A stretch of DNA of 64,000 bases from the NCBI RefSeq assembly GCF_001014615.2, contig NZ_LBCQ02000017.1, positions 62,001 through 126,000 of the forward strand, read 5' to 3'. This document shows, one piece after another, positions 51,576 through 59,706 of the stretch. This stretch comes from Aquamicrobium sp. LC103. Its GTDB lineage: Bacteria > Pseudomonadota > Alphaproteobacteria > Rhizobiales > Rhizobiaceae. Position 1 is the stretch's first letter; the number at the start of each line of letters is the position of its first letter. The position numbers were made by a program, and so were the translations under genes. A model generated the notes under the pieces. The model searched no databases. It had not been told where the DNA came from and was given only the letters and a program-made list of their open reading frames with translations.

Positions 51576-53093
51576 CTATGCGCCTTCACTCGCTCTGATT
51601 ATCTCCACGAGAGTAGAAAGATGCGTTCGCATGGAAGATTCATCGAGTGCGGCGTATCCAAATACGAGGCCGCGAATGGGGTCGCTGAAATGGCAATATC
51701 GTGAGAGCGGTACAACGTTGAGATTCAGCTCATTGGCACGTCTGGCAATGGCGGCATCGTTGAACGACCGCTTGAAGCGGAATGCGACCTGGATTCCGAC
51801 ATCGGCCTCGAACGGCTCCATCCATTCGCCCAGAAGATCGCGGGATAGTTCAAGAAATACTTCCCGGCGCTGGGCATAGAGCCTGCGTGTCCGGCGCAGG
51901 TGGCGCGCGAAGTGACCGCTCATGATGAAATCGCTGAGCGTGGCCTGGAGAGGCAGGCTTACCTGATGACCGCAGTAGAAAGCCGCACGATTGACGCTCG
52001 GCTCGATCGACCGCGGCAGCACCACGAAGCCAATCCGGATGGCAGGGAAGAGCGTCTTGGCGAATGTGCCGATATAGATCGTTCGTCCGAAACTATCATT
52101 GCCCTGCATTGCTGGAATCGATGCGCCGGTTAACCGATATTCACTGTCGAAGTCATCCTCGATAATCCATGCCCCCTTGCGATGGGCGATCTCCAGCAGA
52201 CGCAACCGCTGTTCCATGCGCATGGTAAGTCCCAGCGGCGCCTGACAGGATGGGGTGGAATAGATCAGGCGAATATCGCCGTCCGGTACGCGGTCGAGAT
52301 CCCAGCCGCTGGAAGTAACGTGCAGCGGCTTGATATGAGCTCCGGCGGCACTGAATAAAACGCGGGCATTGTCGTAGCCCGGCTCTTCCATCCAGACCGT
52401 ATCGCCGCGGTCCAAAAGAACGCGCGACAAAAGATCAAGCCCGGATTGAGCACCGTTTGTGATCAGGATCTGATGCGCTTCACACCGCACACCACGATAA
52501 GCTTGCAGATAGCTGGCGATTGCCTTTTTTAACTGCGGATATCCGGTAGGATAGTTGTAGTTGAACAGATCAAAATTCTGGCGAAGCAGATTTCCCCCCA
52601 GAAGCCGATTCCAGGTTTTGAAGGGAAAACTGGCGACGTCGGGCGTGCTCGGCCTCAAGGCGGTATGAAGCACCGAGAATTGCGGAAGTTCAAGCGAGTC
52701 GAACGCATGCCCGAAATTGGAAAGGTGGCCGGTTTGCTTGCCGCTGTCGTCATCAATAGCAGACGAGGGCGATAAAGGAAGGTCAGCCACGCAGGTGTTG
52801 GATCCCTGTCGGGTCTCGACATAGCCCTCGCTATCCAGCTGCTCGTAAGCCCGGACCACCGTGTTGCGCGAGACCATTATTCTCTTCGACAGCTCACGTG
52901 TTGAAGGAAGCTTGAGTCCGGGCGTCAACACACGCCGCAAGATCAGGTCGCGAAGGGCCGCATAAAGTTGGCGCTGGATGGGTTCGGGGCTGTCCCGATC
53001 AATCAGGAGCGCGTCAAGCGGTAGCTGGCCTGCGCGAAAAGTGGACCTTTTGTTTCGCAAGGAATTGGACCTTTCGTATCTCCACTTCCGCAT
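51576..53093 (-). CDS. MocR/GabR-type transcriptional regulator (GntR winged helix fused to aminotransferase fold)
   Basis: This protein (505 residues from ATG 53093) has an N-terminal GntR winged helix (PIQRQLYAALRDLILRR, LPSTRELSKRIMVSRNTVVRAYEQL, in parts) and a fold-type I aminotransferase-like domain. The PLP-lysine is in GTFAKTLFPAIRIGF near residue 330. MocR proteins sense PLP adducts with amines or amino acids and typically bind paired direct repeats. It is divergent from the aminotransferase gene. The operator copy a lies within its first codons, so its own expression may be repressed. The start is uncertain: ATG 53114 and ATG 53093 (the latter with a GGGAAG) precede the family N-terminus by about 20 residues. 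Confidence 0.85.
   Translation of the reverse strand: MRKWRYERSNSLRNKRSTFRAGQLPLDALLIDRDSPEPIQRQLYAALRDLILRRVLTPGLKLPSTRELSKRIMVSRNTVVRAYEQLDSEGYVETRQGSNTCVADLPLSPSSAIDDDSGKQTGHLSNFGHAFDSLELPQFSVLHTALRPSTPDVASFPFKTWNRLLGGNLLRQNFDLFNYNYPTGYPQLKKAIASYLQAYRGVRCEAHQILITNGAQSGLDLLSRVLLDRGDTVWMEEPGYDNARVLFSAAGAHIKPLHVTSSGWDLDRVPDGDIRLIYSTPSCQAPLGLTMRMEQRLRLLEIAHRKGAWIIEDDFDSEYRLTGASIPAMQGNDSFGRTIYIGTFAKTLFPAIRIGFVVLPRSIEPSVNRAAFYCGHQVSLPLQATLSDFIMSGHFARHLRRTRRLYAQRREVFLELSRDLLGEWMEPFEADVGIQVAFRFKRSFNDAAIARRANELNLNVVPLSRYCHFSDPIRGLVFGYAALDESSMRTHLSTLVEIIRASEGA
53042..53071. promoter_or_regulatory. MocR-type operator, copy a (TGGACC repeat, 24-bp phase)
   Basis: On the plus strand TGGACC occurs at 53042-53047 and 53066-53071, 24 bp apart; on the minus strand these read as GGTCCAATTC and AGGTCCACTTTT, matching copies b and c. 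It lies 95-125 bp upstream of the aminotransferase and overlaps the 5' end of the MocR gene, so it can govern both. Confidence 0.7.
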
Positions 53094-53166
53094 TATCTTC
53101 CCGGCAGTTACCAAAATGGATTTCCAGTGGCAACTGTTGAAGATCTTACGAAGTTGGAGAGATGTT

Positions 53167-54111
53167 ATGACTTATGCGGCTAATCAGGCAGAGTCCGCTG
53201 AAAACGACTCAATAAACTGGTCCTCCGGCGCGGCCTATGTTGACGGCAAGTTCGTGCCTCTCGCCGAGGCCAAAATCCCCGTCACCGACTGGGCGTATCG
53301 CCGCTCGGATGTTGTTTACGACGTTGTCAGCGTGTGGGACGGAGTGTTCTTTCGCCTTGATGACCATATCGGCCGTTTTCGCCGCTCGATCGAGCGTTAC
53401 CGGTTCAGCCCGAAGGAAACGGACGAAGAGATCCGCGAGATCTTGCATAAGCTCATGGCGCTGTCGGGGCTGCGCAGCGCGTATGTGGCGATGGACTGTC
53501 TGCGCGGTCAAGGAGCCCCGGGCGTTCGCCACCCTGCCAAGGCCAGGAACTATATCGTCTGCTGGGCGTCGCCGTTTTCCACCCTTGTCCCGTCCGACAA
53601 GATCGAGCGTGGAATGCATATGATCGTTTCGTCGACGCCGCGTATCCCCCAGGTCTGCGTTGATGCCACCGCCAAGAACTTCCATTGGGGGGATATGAAC
53701 ATCTCGATGTTCGAGGCGGAGGATAAGGGTGCGGATTATCCGATACTTCTCGATCTGGATGGAAACGTAACGGAAGGCCCGGGTTTCAATGTCTTCGTTG
53801 TCACCGACGGTGTTGTTGCAACTCCGGATTACGGCATGCTCGAGGGCATCAGCCGGAAGTCTGTCCTGGAGATCTGTGACGATCTGGGCCTCAAGCTGGA
53901 AGTGCGCAGGGTCTCTGCCAAGGAATTGCGCGATGCCGACGAGATCTTCGTCTCTTCCACCGCTGGCGGCGTCATCGGCGTGAGCCGGATTGACGGCCGG
54001 ATCATGAACAATGATCGCCCCGGGCCAATCAGCCAGAAAATTCGTGAAACCTATTGGGCGAAGCGTACCAGTGGCTGGCATGGCGAGCCGGTGAAGTACG
54101 ACCTCGTCTGA
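53167..54111 (+). CDS. Class IV aminotransferase, (R)-amine transaminase/D-amino acid transaminase-like
   Basis: This 314-residue protein has the PLP fold type IV: GAAYVDGKFVPLAEAKI, DWAYRRSDVVYDVVSVWDG, FFRLDDHIGRFRRS, then AKNFHWGDMN with the PLP Lys-170, and LLDLDGNVTEGPGFNVFVV and VSSTAGGVIGVSRIDG. From memory the pattern is closer to (R)-selective amine transaminases than to branched-chain or D-alanine transaminases (GxFRLDDHIxR, KNFQWGD, EGxGFNV). It would move an amino group between an amine and a keto acid in the cytoplasm. GAGAGATGTT precedes the ATG. It is divergent from the MocR gene and is its likely target. Confidence 0.85.
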   Translation: MTYAANQAESAENDSINWSSGAAYVDGKFVPLAEAKIPVTDWAYRRSDVVYDVVSVWDGVFFRLDDHIGRFRRSIERYRFSPKETDEEIREILHKLMALSGLRSAYVAMDCLRGQGAPGVRHPAKARNYIVCWASPFSTLVPSDKIERGMHMIVSSTPRIPQVCVDATAKNFHWGDMNISMFEAEDKGADYPILLDLDGNVTEGPGFNVFVVTDGVVATPDYGMLEGISRKSVLEICDDLGLKLEVRRVSAKELRDADEIFVSSTAGGVIGVSRIDGRIMNNDRPGPISQKIRETYWAKRTSGWHGEPVKYDLV

Positions 54112-54200
54112 GGCTTGCATTCGGTCTGCCCGGAACACGATGGTCTCGGTTCCAGGCAGACTTACTTACATGCCAACCAGGACAGCTATGGAAATCTGCA

Positions 54201-54509
54201 ATGAGTGAAACATCGACCATGATGCTGACGATCTTGCTGCGCCATGATCAGTCGCGAACCGTCGGGCAACTTCAGGAACAACTGAATGAGCAGAATTGGC
54301 TTGGCGCCTTTCCGCCGGAGGGAACGGAGATCGTTTCCTGGGTCATCGCAATGGGTCTTGGGCAAATCGTTACGCTTCGCTTTCCCGCCGAAAAGCTTCG
54401 CGATGTGAACCGGTCTATCGAAAGTTCCGCATGGGGTGCCTTCCGCAGCGAAATGTACGCCACCTATGATTTTCTACCCATCGCCCTTCAGCAACGAAAG
54501 ATGGCCTGA
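54201..54509 (+). CDS. Conserved small protein of unknown function
   Basis: This 102-residue protein starts MSETSTMMLTILLRHDQSRTV and contains FPPEGTEIVSWVIAMGLGQIVTLRFP (parts) and SAWGAFRSEMYATYDF. Its length and alternating strand-helix pattern suggest a small ferredoxin-like barrel, like muconolactone isomerase or EthD-like proteins, but I cannot place it in a named family. The start follows a weak site. It lies 90 bp after the transaminase and 26 bp before an aldo/keto reductase, so it is probably co-transcribed and acts on the same compound. Confidence 0.6.
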   Translation: MSETSTMMLTILLRHDQSRTVGQLQEQLNEQNWLGAFPPEGTEIVSWVIAMGLGQIVTLRFPAEKLRDVNRSIESSAWGAFRSEMYATYDFLPIALQQRKMA

Positions 54510-54534
54510 TCGCGGCACTCGACAAGAGGCTTCA

Positions 54535-55479
54535 ATGACCAAGCTTTTGGATCTGCCCCGTGTCTGCTTTGGAACCTCGCCCTTAGCCAGCGTGCCGGAG
54601 CTTTATGGATATGAGGTGCAGGCCGAGCGTGCGCGAGAGACGATCCGTGCGGCATTGAAAAGTCCTTTTCGCTTTCTCGACACATCGCGAAACTACGGGC
54701 CCGGGCGCAGTGAAACCCTCATTGGAGAGGTCATTCGTGAGATGGGCGGGCCGCCCGACCAATTCACGATCGCGACCAAGCTCGATCGTGACGCGGCCAC
54801 GAACCGGTTCGATGGCGAGCAGGCGCGTCGCTCGCTTGAGGAGAGTCTGAACACGCTCGGGTTGAGCAAAGTTGATATTCTTCATATCCACGACCCGGAA
54901 TATGCGCAGGATATTCAAGATGTGACGAAGAAGGGCGGAGCGCTAGATACTCTTTTCAAAATGAAAGAGGAAGGTTTTACGGACGCCGTCGGAATTGCGA
55001 TGGGAAATATCACGCTGTTGTCCCAATTGCTGGAGGGTTGGCCGTTTGACGCCATGCTCACGCACAATCGCTTCACGCTGCTTAATCGCCAGGCCGATCA
55101 GGTCATAACACAGGCGGCCGCCCTCGGAATCGCTGTTTTCAACGCAGCTCCTTATTCCAGCGGAGTATTGGCCAAAGGTGAGAATGAAGTTCGAAGATAT
55201 GTATACCGGGACCTGAATCCCACCGAACAGGCCCGGATTGCGGCGCTACGGAGGATATGTGACACCCACGATATACCGGTTGGAGCTGCTGCATTGCAAT
55301 TTTCGATGAGAGACCGCCGCATCACGTCGACGATCTGCGGCATTTCCAAACCTGAGCGGGTTGCCCAGACCGTTGAATGGTCCACCTGGCCGATACCAGA
55401 AGCTGTATGGGCAGAGTTGATGGAGTTGCCCTTCTCTATCGAGGATCCGCAGCAAGGTTCTCATGACAGGCATCGATAG
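54535..55479 (+). CDS. Aldo/keto reductase (D-threo-aldose/pyridoxal-type)
   Basis: This 314-residue protein has the AKR barrel: CFGTSPLASVPELYGYEV, FLDTSRNYGPGRSETLIGEV with the catalytic Asp and Tyr, TIATKLDRD with the Lys, DILHIHDPEY with the His, and GAAALQFSMRDRRI. The N-terminal GTSPL and LDTSRNYG pattern is typical of L-fucose/D-threo-aldose dehydrogenase-like AKRs. It would reduce or oxidise a carbonyl with NAD(P)H, possibly the keto product of the transaminase. ATG 54535 with AAGAGG before it is the start. It is the last gene of the plus-strand arm of the MocR locus. Confidence 0.85.
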   Translation: MTKLLDLPRVCFGTSPLASVPELYGYEVQAERARETIRAALKSPFRFLDTSRNYGPGRSETLIGEVIREMGGPPDQFTIATKLDRDAATNRFDGEQARRSLEESLNTLGLSKVDILHIHDPEYAQDIQDVTKKGGALDTLFKMKEEGFTDAVGIAMGNITLLSQLLEGWPFDAMLTHNRFTLLNRQADQVITQAAALGIAVFNAAPYSSGVLAKGENEVRRYVYRDLNPTEQARIAALRRICDTHDIPVGAAALQFSMRDRRITSTICGISKPERVAQTVEWSTWPIPEAVWAELMELPFSIEDPQQGSHDRHR

Positions 55480-55503
55480 ATTGATGGTAAGCGACGTTCC
55501 CGG

Positions 55504-55526
55504 GCGCCTTGCGCATGGCAAGGCGC
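55504..55526 (+). terminator. Stable hairpin after the aldo/keto reductase
   Basis: GCGCCTTGC and GCAAGGCGC form a perfect 9-bp stem with a 5-nt loop, 25 bp after the stop. No T-tract follows, so it is a probable but not classic terminator of the transaminase operon. Confidence 0.5.
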
Positions 55527-55532
55527 GACCTC

Positions 55533-55779
55533 ATGGATCGGGCAACGCGCGATAGCTTGGTCGAATGCTACCAGGTCCTGATAATGCTACCAGGTCCTGA
55601 TCCCGGCGCTGACGCATGCGGATGACCACATGTGCTCGCCGCCACGATCGTCAGACGTTGCACCGTTATCGTGACGCAGAACCTCGCTGACTTTCCAACC
55701 AAGGTTTGGAGCCGTCGGCATCGACGTGCAACACCCAGACGACCTTTTGGTCAATCACCTCGTGCCAAGGCTGTTCTGA
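55533..55779 (+). pseudogene. Broken PIN-domain toxin gene (PF13470-like), 5' truncated
   Basis: Reading in pieces across frames gives a recognisable PIN-domain C-terminal half: MDRATRDSLVECYQVLI, then IPALTHADDH(H)VLAA, then VIVTQNLADFP and finally GAVGIDVQHPDDLLVNHL. These match the ALIPALT...DDRHVLAA...VTxNLxDFP...HPDDF order of the family. The frame is broken by a 19-bp tandem duplication at 55564-55601, by loss of one base near 55625 (CACCAT shortened to CACAT) and by a shift near 55705. The N-terminal half is missing. It is a dead toxin of a former toxin-antitoxin pair next to an integrase remnant. Confidence 0.75.
55564..55601 (+). repeat. 19-bp tandem duplication
   Basis: AATGCTACCAGGTCCTGAT occurs twice head to tail (55564-55582, 55583-55601). 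The second copy shifts the frame of the PIN pseudogene. It looks like a replication-slippage scar. Confidence 0.9.
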
Positions 55780-55814
55780 GCCCCACATTGTCAATCGGCC
55801 GTGCCGTCGTTCGC

Positions 55815-57597
55815 GATGACGAAAGACTCGACCACTCGACCATTCGTCATTGGCTACAGGGATCGAAAGCCCCTCGCAGCGTTGCGAGCATGGAGGTGCT
55901 CGGTCGCATCGAACGCCGGTACCGCCTTCCGGCAGGATATTTCAAGGCGAAGCTGCCGCATCAGACTCGGTCGGCCTCGGGTTATGTTCTCGACGATATT
56001 GCCCCGGCCGAGCGACGGCGACTCGCTTGGCATCTGCCCGACGATTTCAACATACGCCCGCGCCAGGAACAGGAGGAGATCCTCGAATGGGTTCGGCGCG
56101 TAATCATCAGGGTTCGACCGACTACAGGCGCTTCCAGGCAGCCGCGATGAAGCAGCGCTACGCGATCCGCTTCCAGGAATCACTTACGGTCAGGCTGTCA
56201 TCGCGGGCGAACGCTATCGAGACAGATGCGAGGAGCAGGACGAAGACAGCGTTTCCTTCGCTGATCCCGACCTGCGATCCGGCGTCATCGACGCCCCACC
56301 TGTCCTCGCCATGGAAATGGTCGAACTCATCCGCTTCAAGACCGCAACGCTCACGGCATTCGGTCTCCAGCGGAAAGGTGTTTGGGGCGAAGAGACAGCA
56401 TCACAGAAGGTCGAGCATCTCGGCCTGATGTTTGGCGCCCTGGCCGCCCATTCGCGGGCCCCCGTACGTGGCTACGGCGTGGCGCCGCAGCACCTGACCT
56501 TCGGGCTGCTCGTCTTCCCCTCGATCTGGGACTGGTACGTGCAATGGCGCGAGAGGCGGCGCGGCTTCTATACCGCCTGGGAGGTGGATATGCTGCGCAT
56601 CTCGCTTGCCCTCACCCGAAAGGAAACGGGATGGCTGCGGCAGCATCCTCATCTCGGAACGCGGCTCCAGCCTATCGCCGGCCTGGTTACTCAGGAAGAC
56701 ATCGACCGCGCATGTGCGGACTGGGACGATGCCTGCGACGTCTATTTCAAGCATGCGTCCTCCCGCGTGAAGGAGATTCAACGTGTCGCGCGGGTCCATC
56801 GCGACCCGTTCGAGCCGATCATGCCGGTATTGGAGGCCGAAAGCCCGGTCGGCGAATATCGGAAGATCACGGAGGAAATCCTCCGACTCATGCCGGACGA
56901 GCGGCTCTATCGTCGCCCGGCGGCGGAAACCGTCCGCTCGTTCCTGATGCTGCGCTTTGGGCTGCACCTTGGATTGCGGCAGAAGAACCTTCGTCAGCTG
57001 ATGGTCTGTGAACGCGGACGACTGCCCCGGTCCGAGCGCCAACTCGCCGACATGAAGCGCGGCGAGATCCGATGGAGCGAACGTGACAAGGGTTGGGTGG
57101 TGCTAATCCCGTCGGTCGCCTTCAAGAATACCAATTCGTCCTATTTCGGGAGCAAGCCGTTCCGATTGATCCTGCCCAACCTCGGCGGCCTCTATGATCA
57201 CATCGAGGCCTATACCGATCGGCACAGGCGTGTGCTTCTCGGCGGCGCCGAGGACCCGGGCACTTTCTTCGTCAAGACGGTGAAGACGACGAGCAAGGAT
57301 GCTTCCTACGACCAGAACACGTTTTATGAGGCTTGGCGCCTGACGATCCAGCGATATGGGATCTACAACCCCTACACGGAACGGGGCGCGATTCCCGGCC
57401 TCCTCCCTCACGGCCCGCATAATGTCCGCGACGTGTTGGCGACGCATATCCTCAAGCAGACAGGTTCCTACGAGCAGGCGAGCTACGCCATCCAGGACAC
57501 ACCAGACATGGTCGCGCAGCACTACGGTCGTTTCCTGCCGCAGGACAAGGCAGCTCTCGCCGCTCGGATTTTGAACCAGGTCTGGGAAGCGGCGTAG
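55815..57597 (+). pseudogene. Frameshifted HTH-tyrosine recombinase (integrase-like) gene
   Basis: The end of the region (from ATG 56311 to 57597, 428 codons intact) is a tyrosine-recombinase-like protein: the first Arg in LGLRQKNLRQL, the H-x-x-R box HNVRD near 57420 and QHYGRF with the likely nucleophile Tyr near 57523. Upstream, protein sequence of the same family continues in two other frames: a helix-turn-helix unit (DHSTIRHWLQGSKAPRSVAS) ending EILEWVRRVII near 56105, then GSTDYRRFQAAAMKQRYAIRFQ up to 56177, then GITYGQAVIAGERYRD. Two single-base deletions, near 56110 and 56177, explain this. An ATG with AGGAGGAG at 56087 could start a shorter form. The original 5' end is lost against the PIN remnant. 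Confidence 0.75.
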
Positions 57598-57644
57598 GCG
57601 GATTTCAAGGGGGGATCTAGGAGCTCGATCCCTCTTGATCCGCC
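57597..57644 (+). terminator. Long imperfect hairpin after the integrase-like gene
   Basis: GGCGGAT (57597-57603) pairs with ATCCGCC (57638-57644), and inside it GGGATC pairs with GATCCC. It begins at the stop codon. No T-tract follows. It may be a terminator or part of an old element boundary. Confidence 0.45.
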
Positions 57645-57748
57645 ATCAGACACGGCCGGTATGGGCCGGCAGTTGTCAGTCCGGTTCCGAAGAGCAAGAC
57701 CGACAAAGCAGACGTCCAGTAGCGGTTCGGATCCCCTCCGGCGGCCCA

Positions 57749-59698
57749 TCAATCGCGCGCCAGGGCTTCGATCGGGTCCAGATTGGCCGCGCTGCGCGCG
57801 GGCAGGAAGCCGAAGACGACACCGATCATGGTCGAACAGGCGAAGGCGATGATGATCGATCCCGAGGAGAAGATCATCTTGAAGTCGGGGCTCAACAAGT
57901 TGAAAAGAGCGCCGATGCCGAGAGCAAGCATGACTCCCATCAAGCCGCCGACAAGACAAACCAGAACGGCCTCGATCAGGAATTGCGAGAGGATGTCGCT
58001 GCGGCGCGCACCGACGGCCACGCGGACGCCAATCTCCTTGGTGCGCTCGGTGACCGACACCAGCATGATATTCATAACGCCAATGCCGCCGACAATCAGC
58101 GAGATTACCGCGACTGACGAAATCAATAGCGTCAAGGTTTGCGTGGTGGTCTCGATGGTCTCGCGGATGGTCGCCGAGTTGGTGAGGAAGAAGTCCTTCG
58201 CGCCGTGCCGACGCTCGATAAGGCGGGAAACCGCAGCCTCGACATTGCCCGGGTCGACATCGTCGCTGATGCGGACAGTGATGCCATCGACGTTCGGGCG
58301 ACCCAGCATGCGACCCATGACGGTCGTGTAAGGCGCATAGACGGTCAGGGTATCCGCCGCCGGTCCGAAGGAGTTCTCCTGTTTTGTCACCCCCACCACC
58401 CTCGCCGGCATTGTGCCCAGAAGGATCACCTGCCCCACGGGATCAGCCCTGTCAGGAAACAGGTCGCGTGCGGCGTTCGCGTCGATCACCACATTCTGGC
58501 CGTAGCCTATGACATCCTGGGCTTCGAACAATCGTCCCTGCGCCAATTCAAGCCCTCGTGCGCGAAAGAAGTCGGCGCCGACGCCGGTGACCGCCGCATT
58601 GACGGCCACGGCGGCGCGCTTGACAGTCACGCTGGTCGAGACGGTTGGCGTCACGCTGTCAACGTAGGGCTGGCGCGCCAGCGCATCGGCGTCGGCAGGA
58701 ACAAGGGTCCGTATTCGGCCCGCCTCGAGATCGCCGAAGCCTTTCCCGGCCCGCACCTCGATCGTATTGGTGCCGAGCGAGCTGATACTGTTCAGGATCT
58801 GTTGCTGCGAGCCGGCTCCCAGGGCCGAGATCGCGGCCACCGAGGCGATACCGATGATGATGCCGAGCATGGTCAGAAGCGAGCGCATCTTGTGGGCCCA
58901 GATCGCCGTCCCGGCCATGCGGAAGGCTTCGGTCATCCGATCGATTGCGCCACGCCAGCCGGCGTCCGGCGCGCGCTCCCGGACGGGACGCCCCGTTGCG
59001 GCCGCCTTCGCTACATTGCGCACATCGGAAATGATGACACCGTCGCTGATTTCCACAACCCGATCCGCATGGTCGGCGATCTTCTTGTCATGCGTGACCA
59101 GAATGATGGTGTGCCCTTCGGCATGAAGTTCGCGCAGGATATTCATCACCTCCGCGCCGCTGTGCGTGTCCAGAGCCCCGGTCGGTTCGTCGGCCAGAAT
59201 TATCTCGCCGCCATTCATCAAGGCGCGGGCGATCGACACCCTCTGCTGCTGGCCGCCCGACAGCTTGCCGGGGATATTGCCCGTGCGCTCGGCCAGGCCC
59301 AGCCGGGTCAGCAAGGTGATCGCCCGCTTGTGCCGGTCGGATCGGCTGCGTCCGGCATAGATGGCCGGCACCTCGACATTGCTGGCCGCGCTCAGGTCGC
59401 CAAGCAGATGATAGCGCTGGAAGATGAAACCGAACCGCTCACGGCGTAACGCCGCCAGTTCGTCCACATCCATCTTCGACGTCTCGCGCCCTTCGATCCA
59501 ATAATTGCCTGTCGTCGGCCGATCGAGACATCCAAGGATGTTCATCAGGGTCGACTTGCCGGAGCCGGAGGCGCCGATAATGGCCATCATCTCGCCGGCC
59601 TCGACATCGAGGTCGACATCCTTCAGCACCCGCACCATCTCGTCGCCTGCGGGGAAAGCGCGGGATACCCCTCGTACGCGTATCAGCGGCTCGGTCAT
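57749..59698 (-). CDS. MacB-type ABC efflux protein (fused ATPase and permease)
   Basis: This 649-residue protein has the MacB layout. The N-terminal ATPase has Walker A GASGSGKST near 42-50, signature LSGGQQQR and Walker B IILADEPTGALDT. A membrane helix follows near 270-300, then a large periplasmic domain and three C-terminal helices with ERTKEIGVRVAVGARR. MacB is a mechanotransmitter that works with the periplasmic adaptor MacA and an outer-membrane channel (not seen here) to expel macrolides, toxins, siderophores or heme. It starts 8 bp after macA. Its regulation is probably by the two-component system encoded upstream. Confidence 0.9.
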   Translation of the reverse strand: MTEPLIRVRGVSRAFPAGDEMVRVLKDVDLDVEAGEMMAIIGASGSGKSTLMNILGCLDRPTTGNYWIEGRETSKMDVDELAALRRERFGFIFQRYHLLGDLSAASNVEVPAIYAGRSRSDRHKRAITLLTRLGLAERTGNIPGKLSGGQQQRVSIARALMNGGEIILADEPTGALDTHSGAEVMNILRELHAEGHTIILVTHDKKIADHADRVVEISDGVIISDVRNVAKAAATGRPVRERAPDAGWRGAIDRMTEAFRMAGTAIWAHKMRSLLTMLGIIIGIASVAAISALGAGSQQQILNSISSLGTNTIEVRAGKGFGDLEAGRIRTLVPADADALARQPYVDSVTPTVSTSVTVKRAAVAVNAAVTGVGADFFRARGLELAQGRLFEAQDVIGYGQNVVIDANAARDLFPDRADPVGQVILLGTMPARVVGVTKQENSFGPAADTLTVYAPYTTVMGRMLGRPNVDGITVRISDDVDPGNVEAAVSRLIERRHGAKDFFLTNSATIRETIETTTQTLTLLISSVAVISLIVGGIGVMNIMLVSVTERTKEIGVRVAVGARRSDILSQFLIEAVLVCLVGGLMGVMLALGIGALFNLLSPDFKMIFSSGSIIIAFACSTMIGVVFGFLPARSAANLDPIEALARD

Positions 59699-59706
59699 GA
59701 CGCGCC

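Noticed and set aside
58139-59449. A 436-codon open frame on the plus strand opposite macB.
   Set aside because: It is the antisense of a clearly coding MacB sequence in high-GC DNA; its translation has no domain features.
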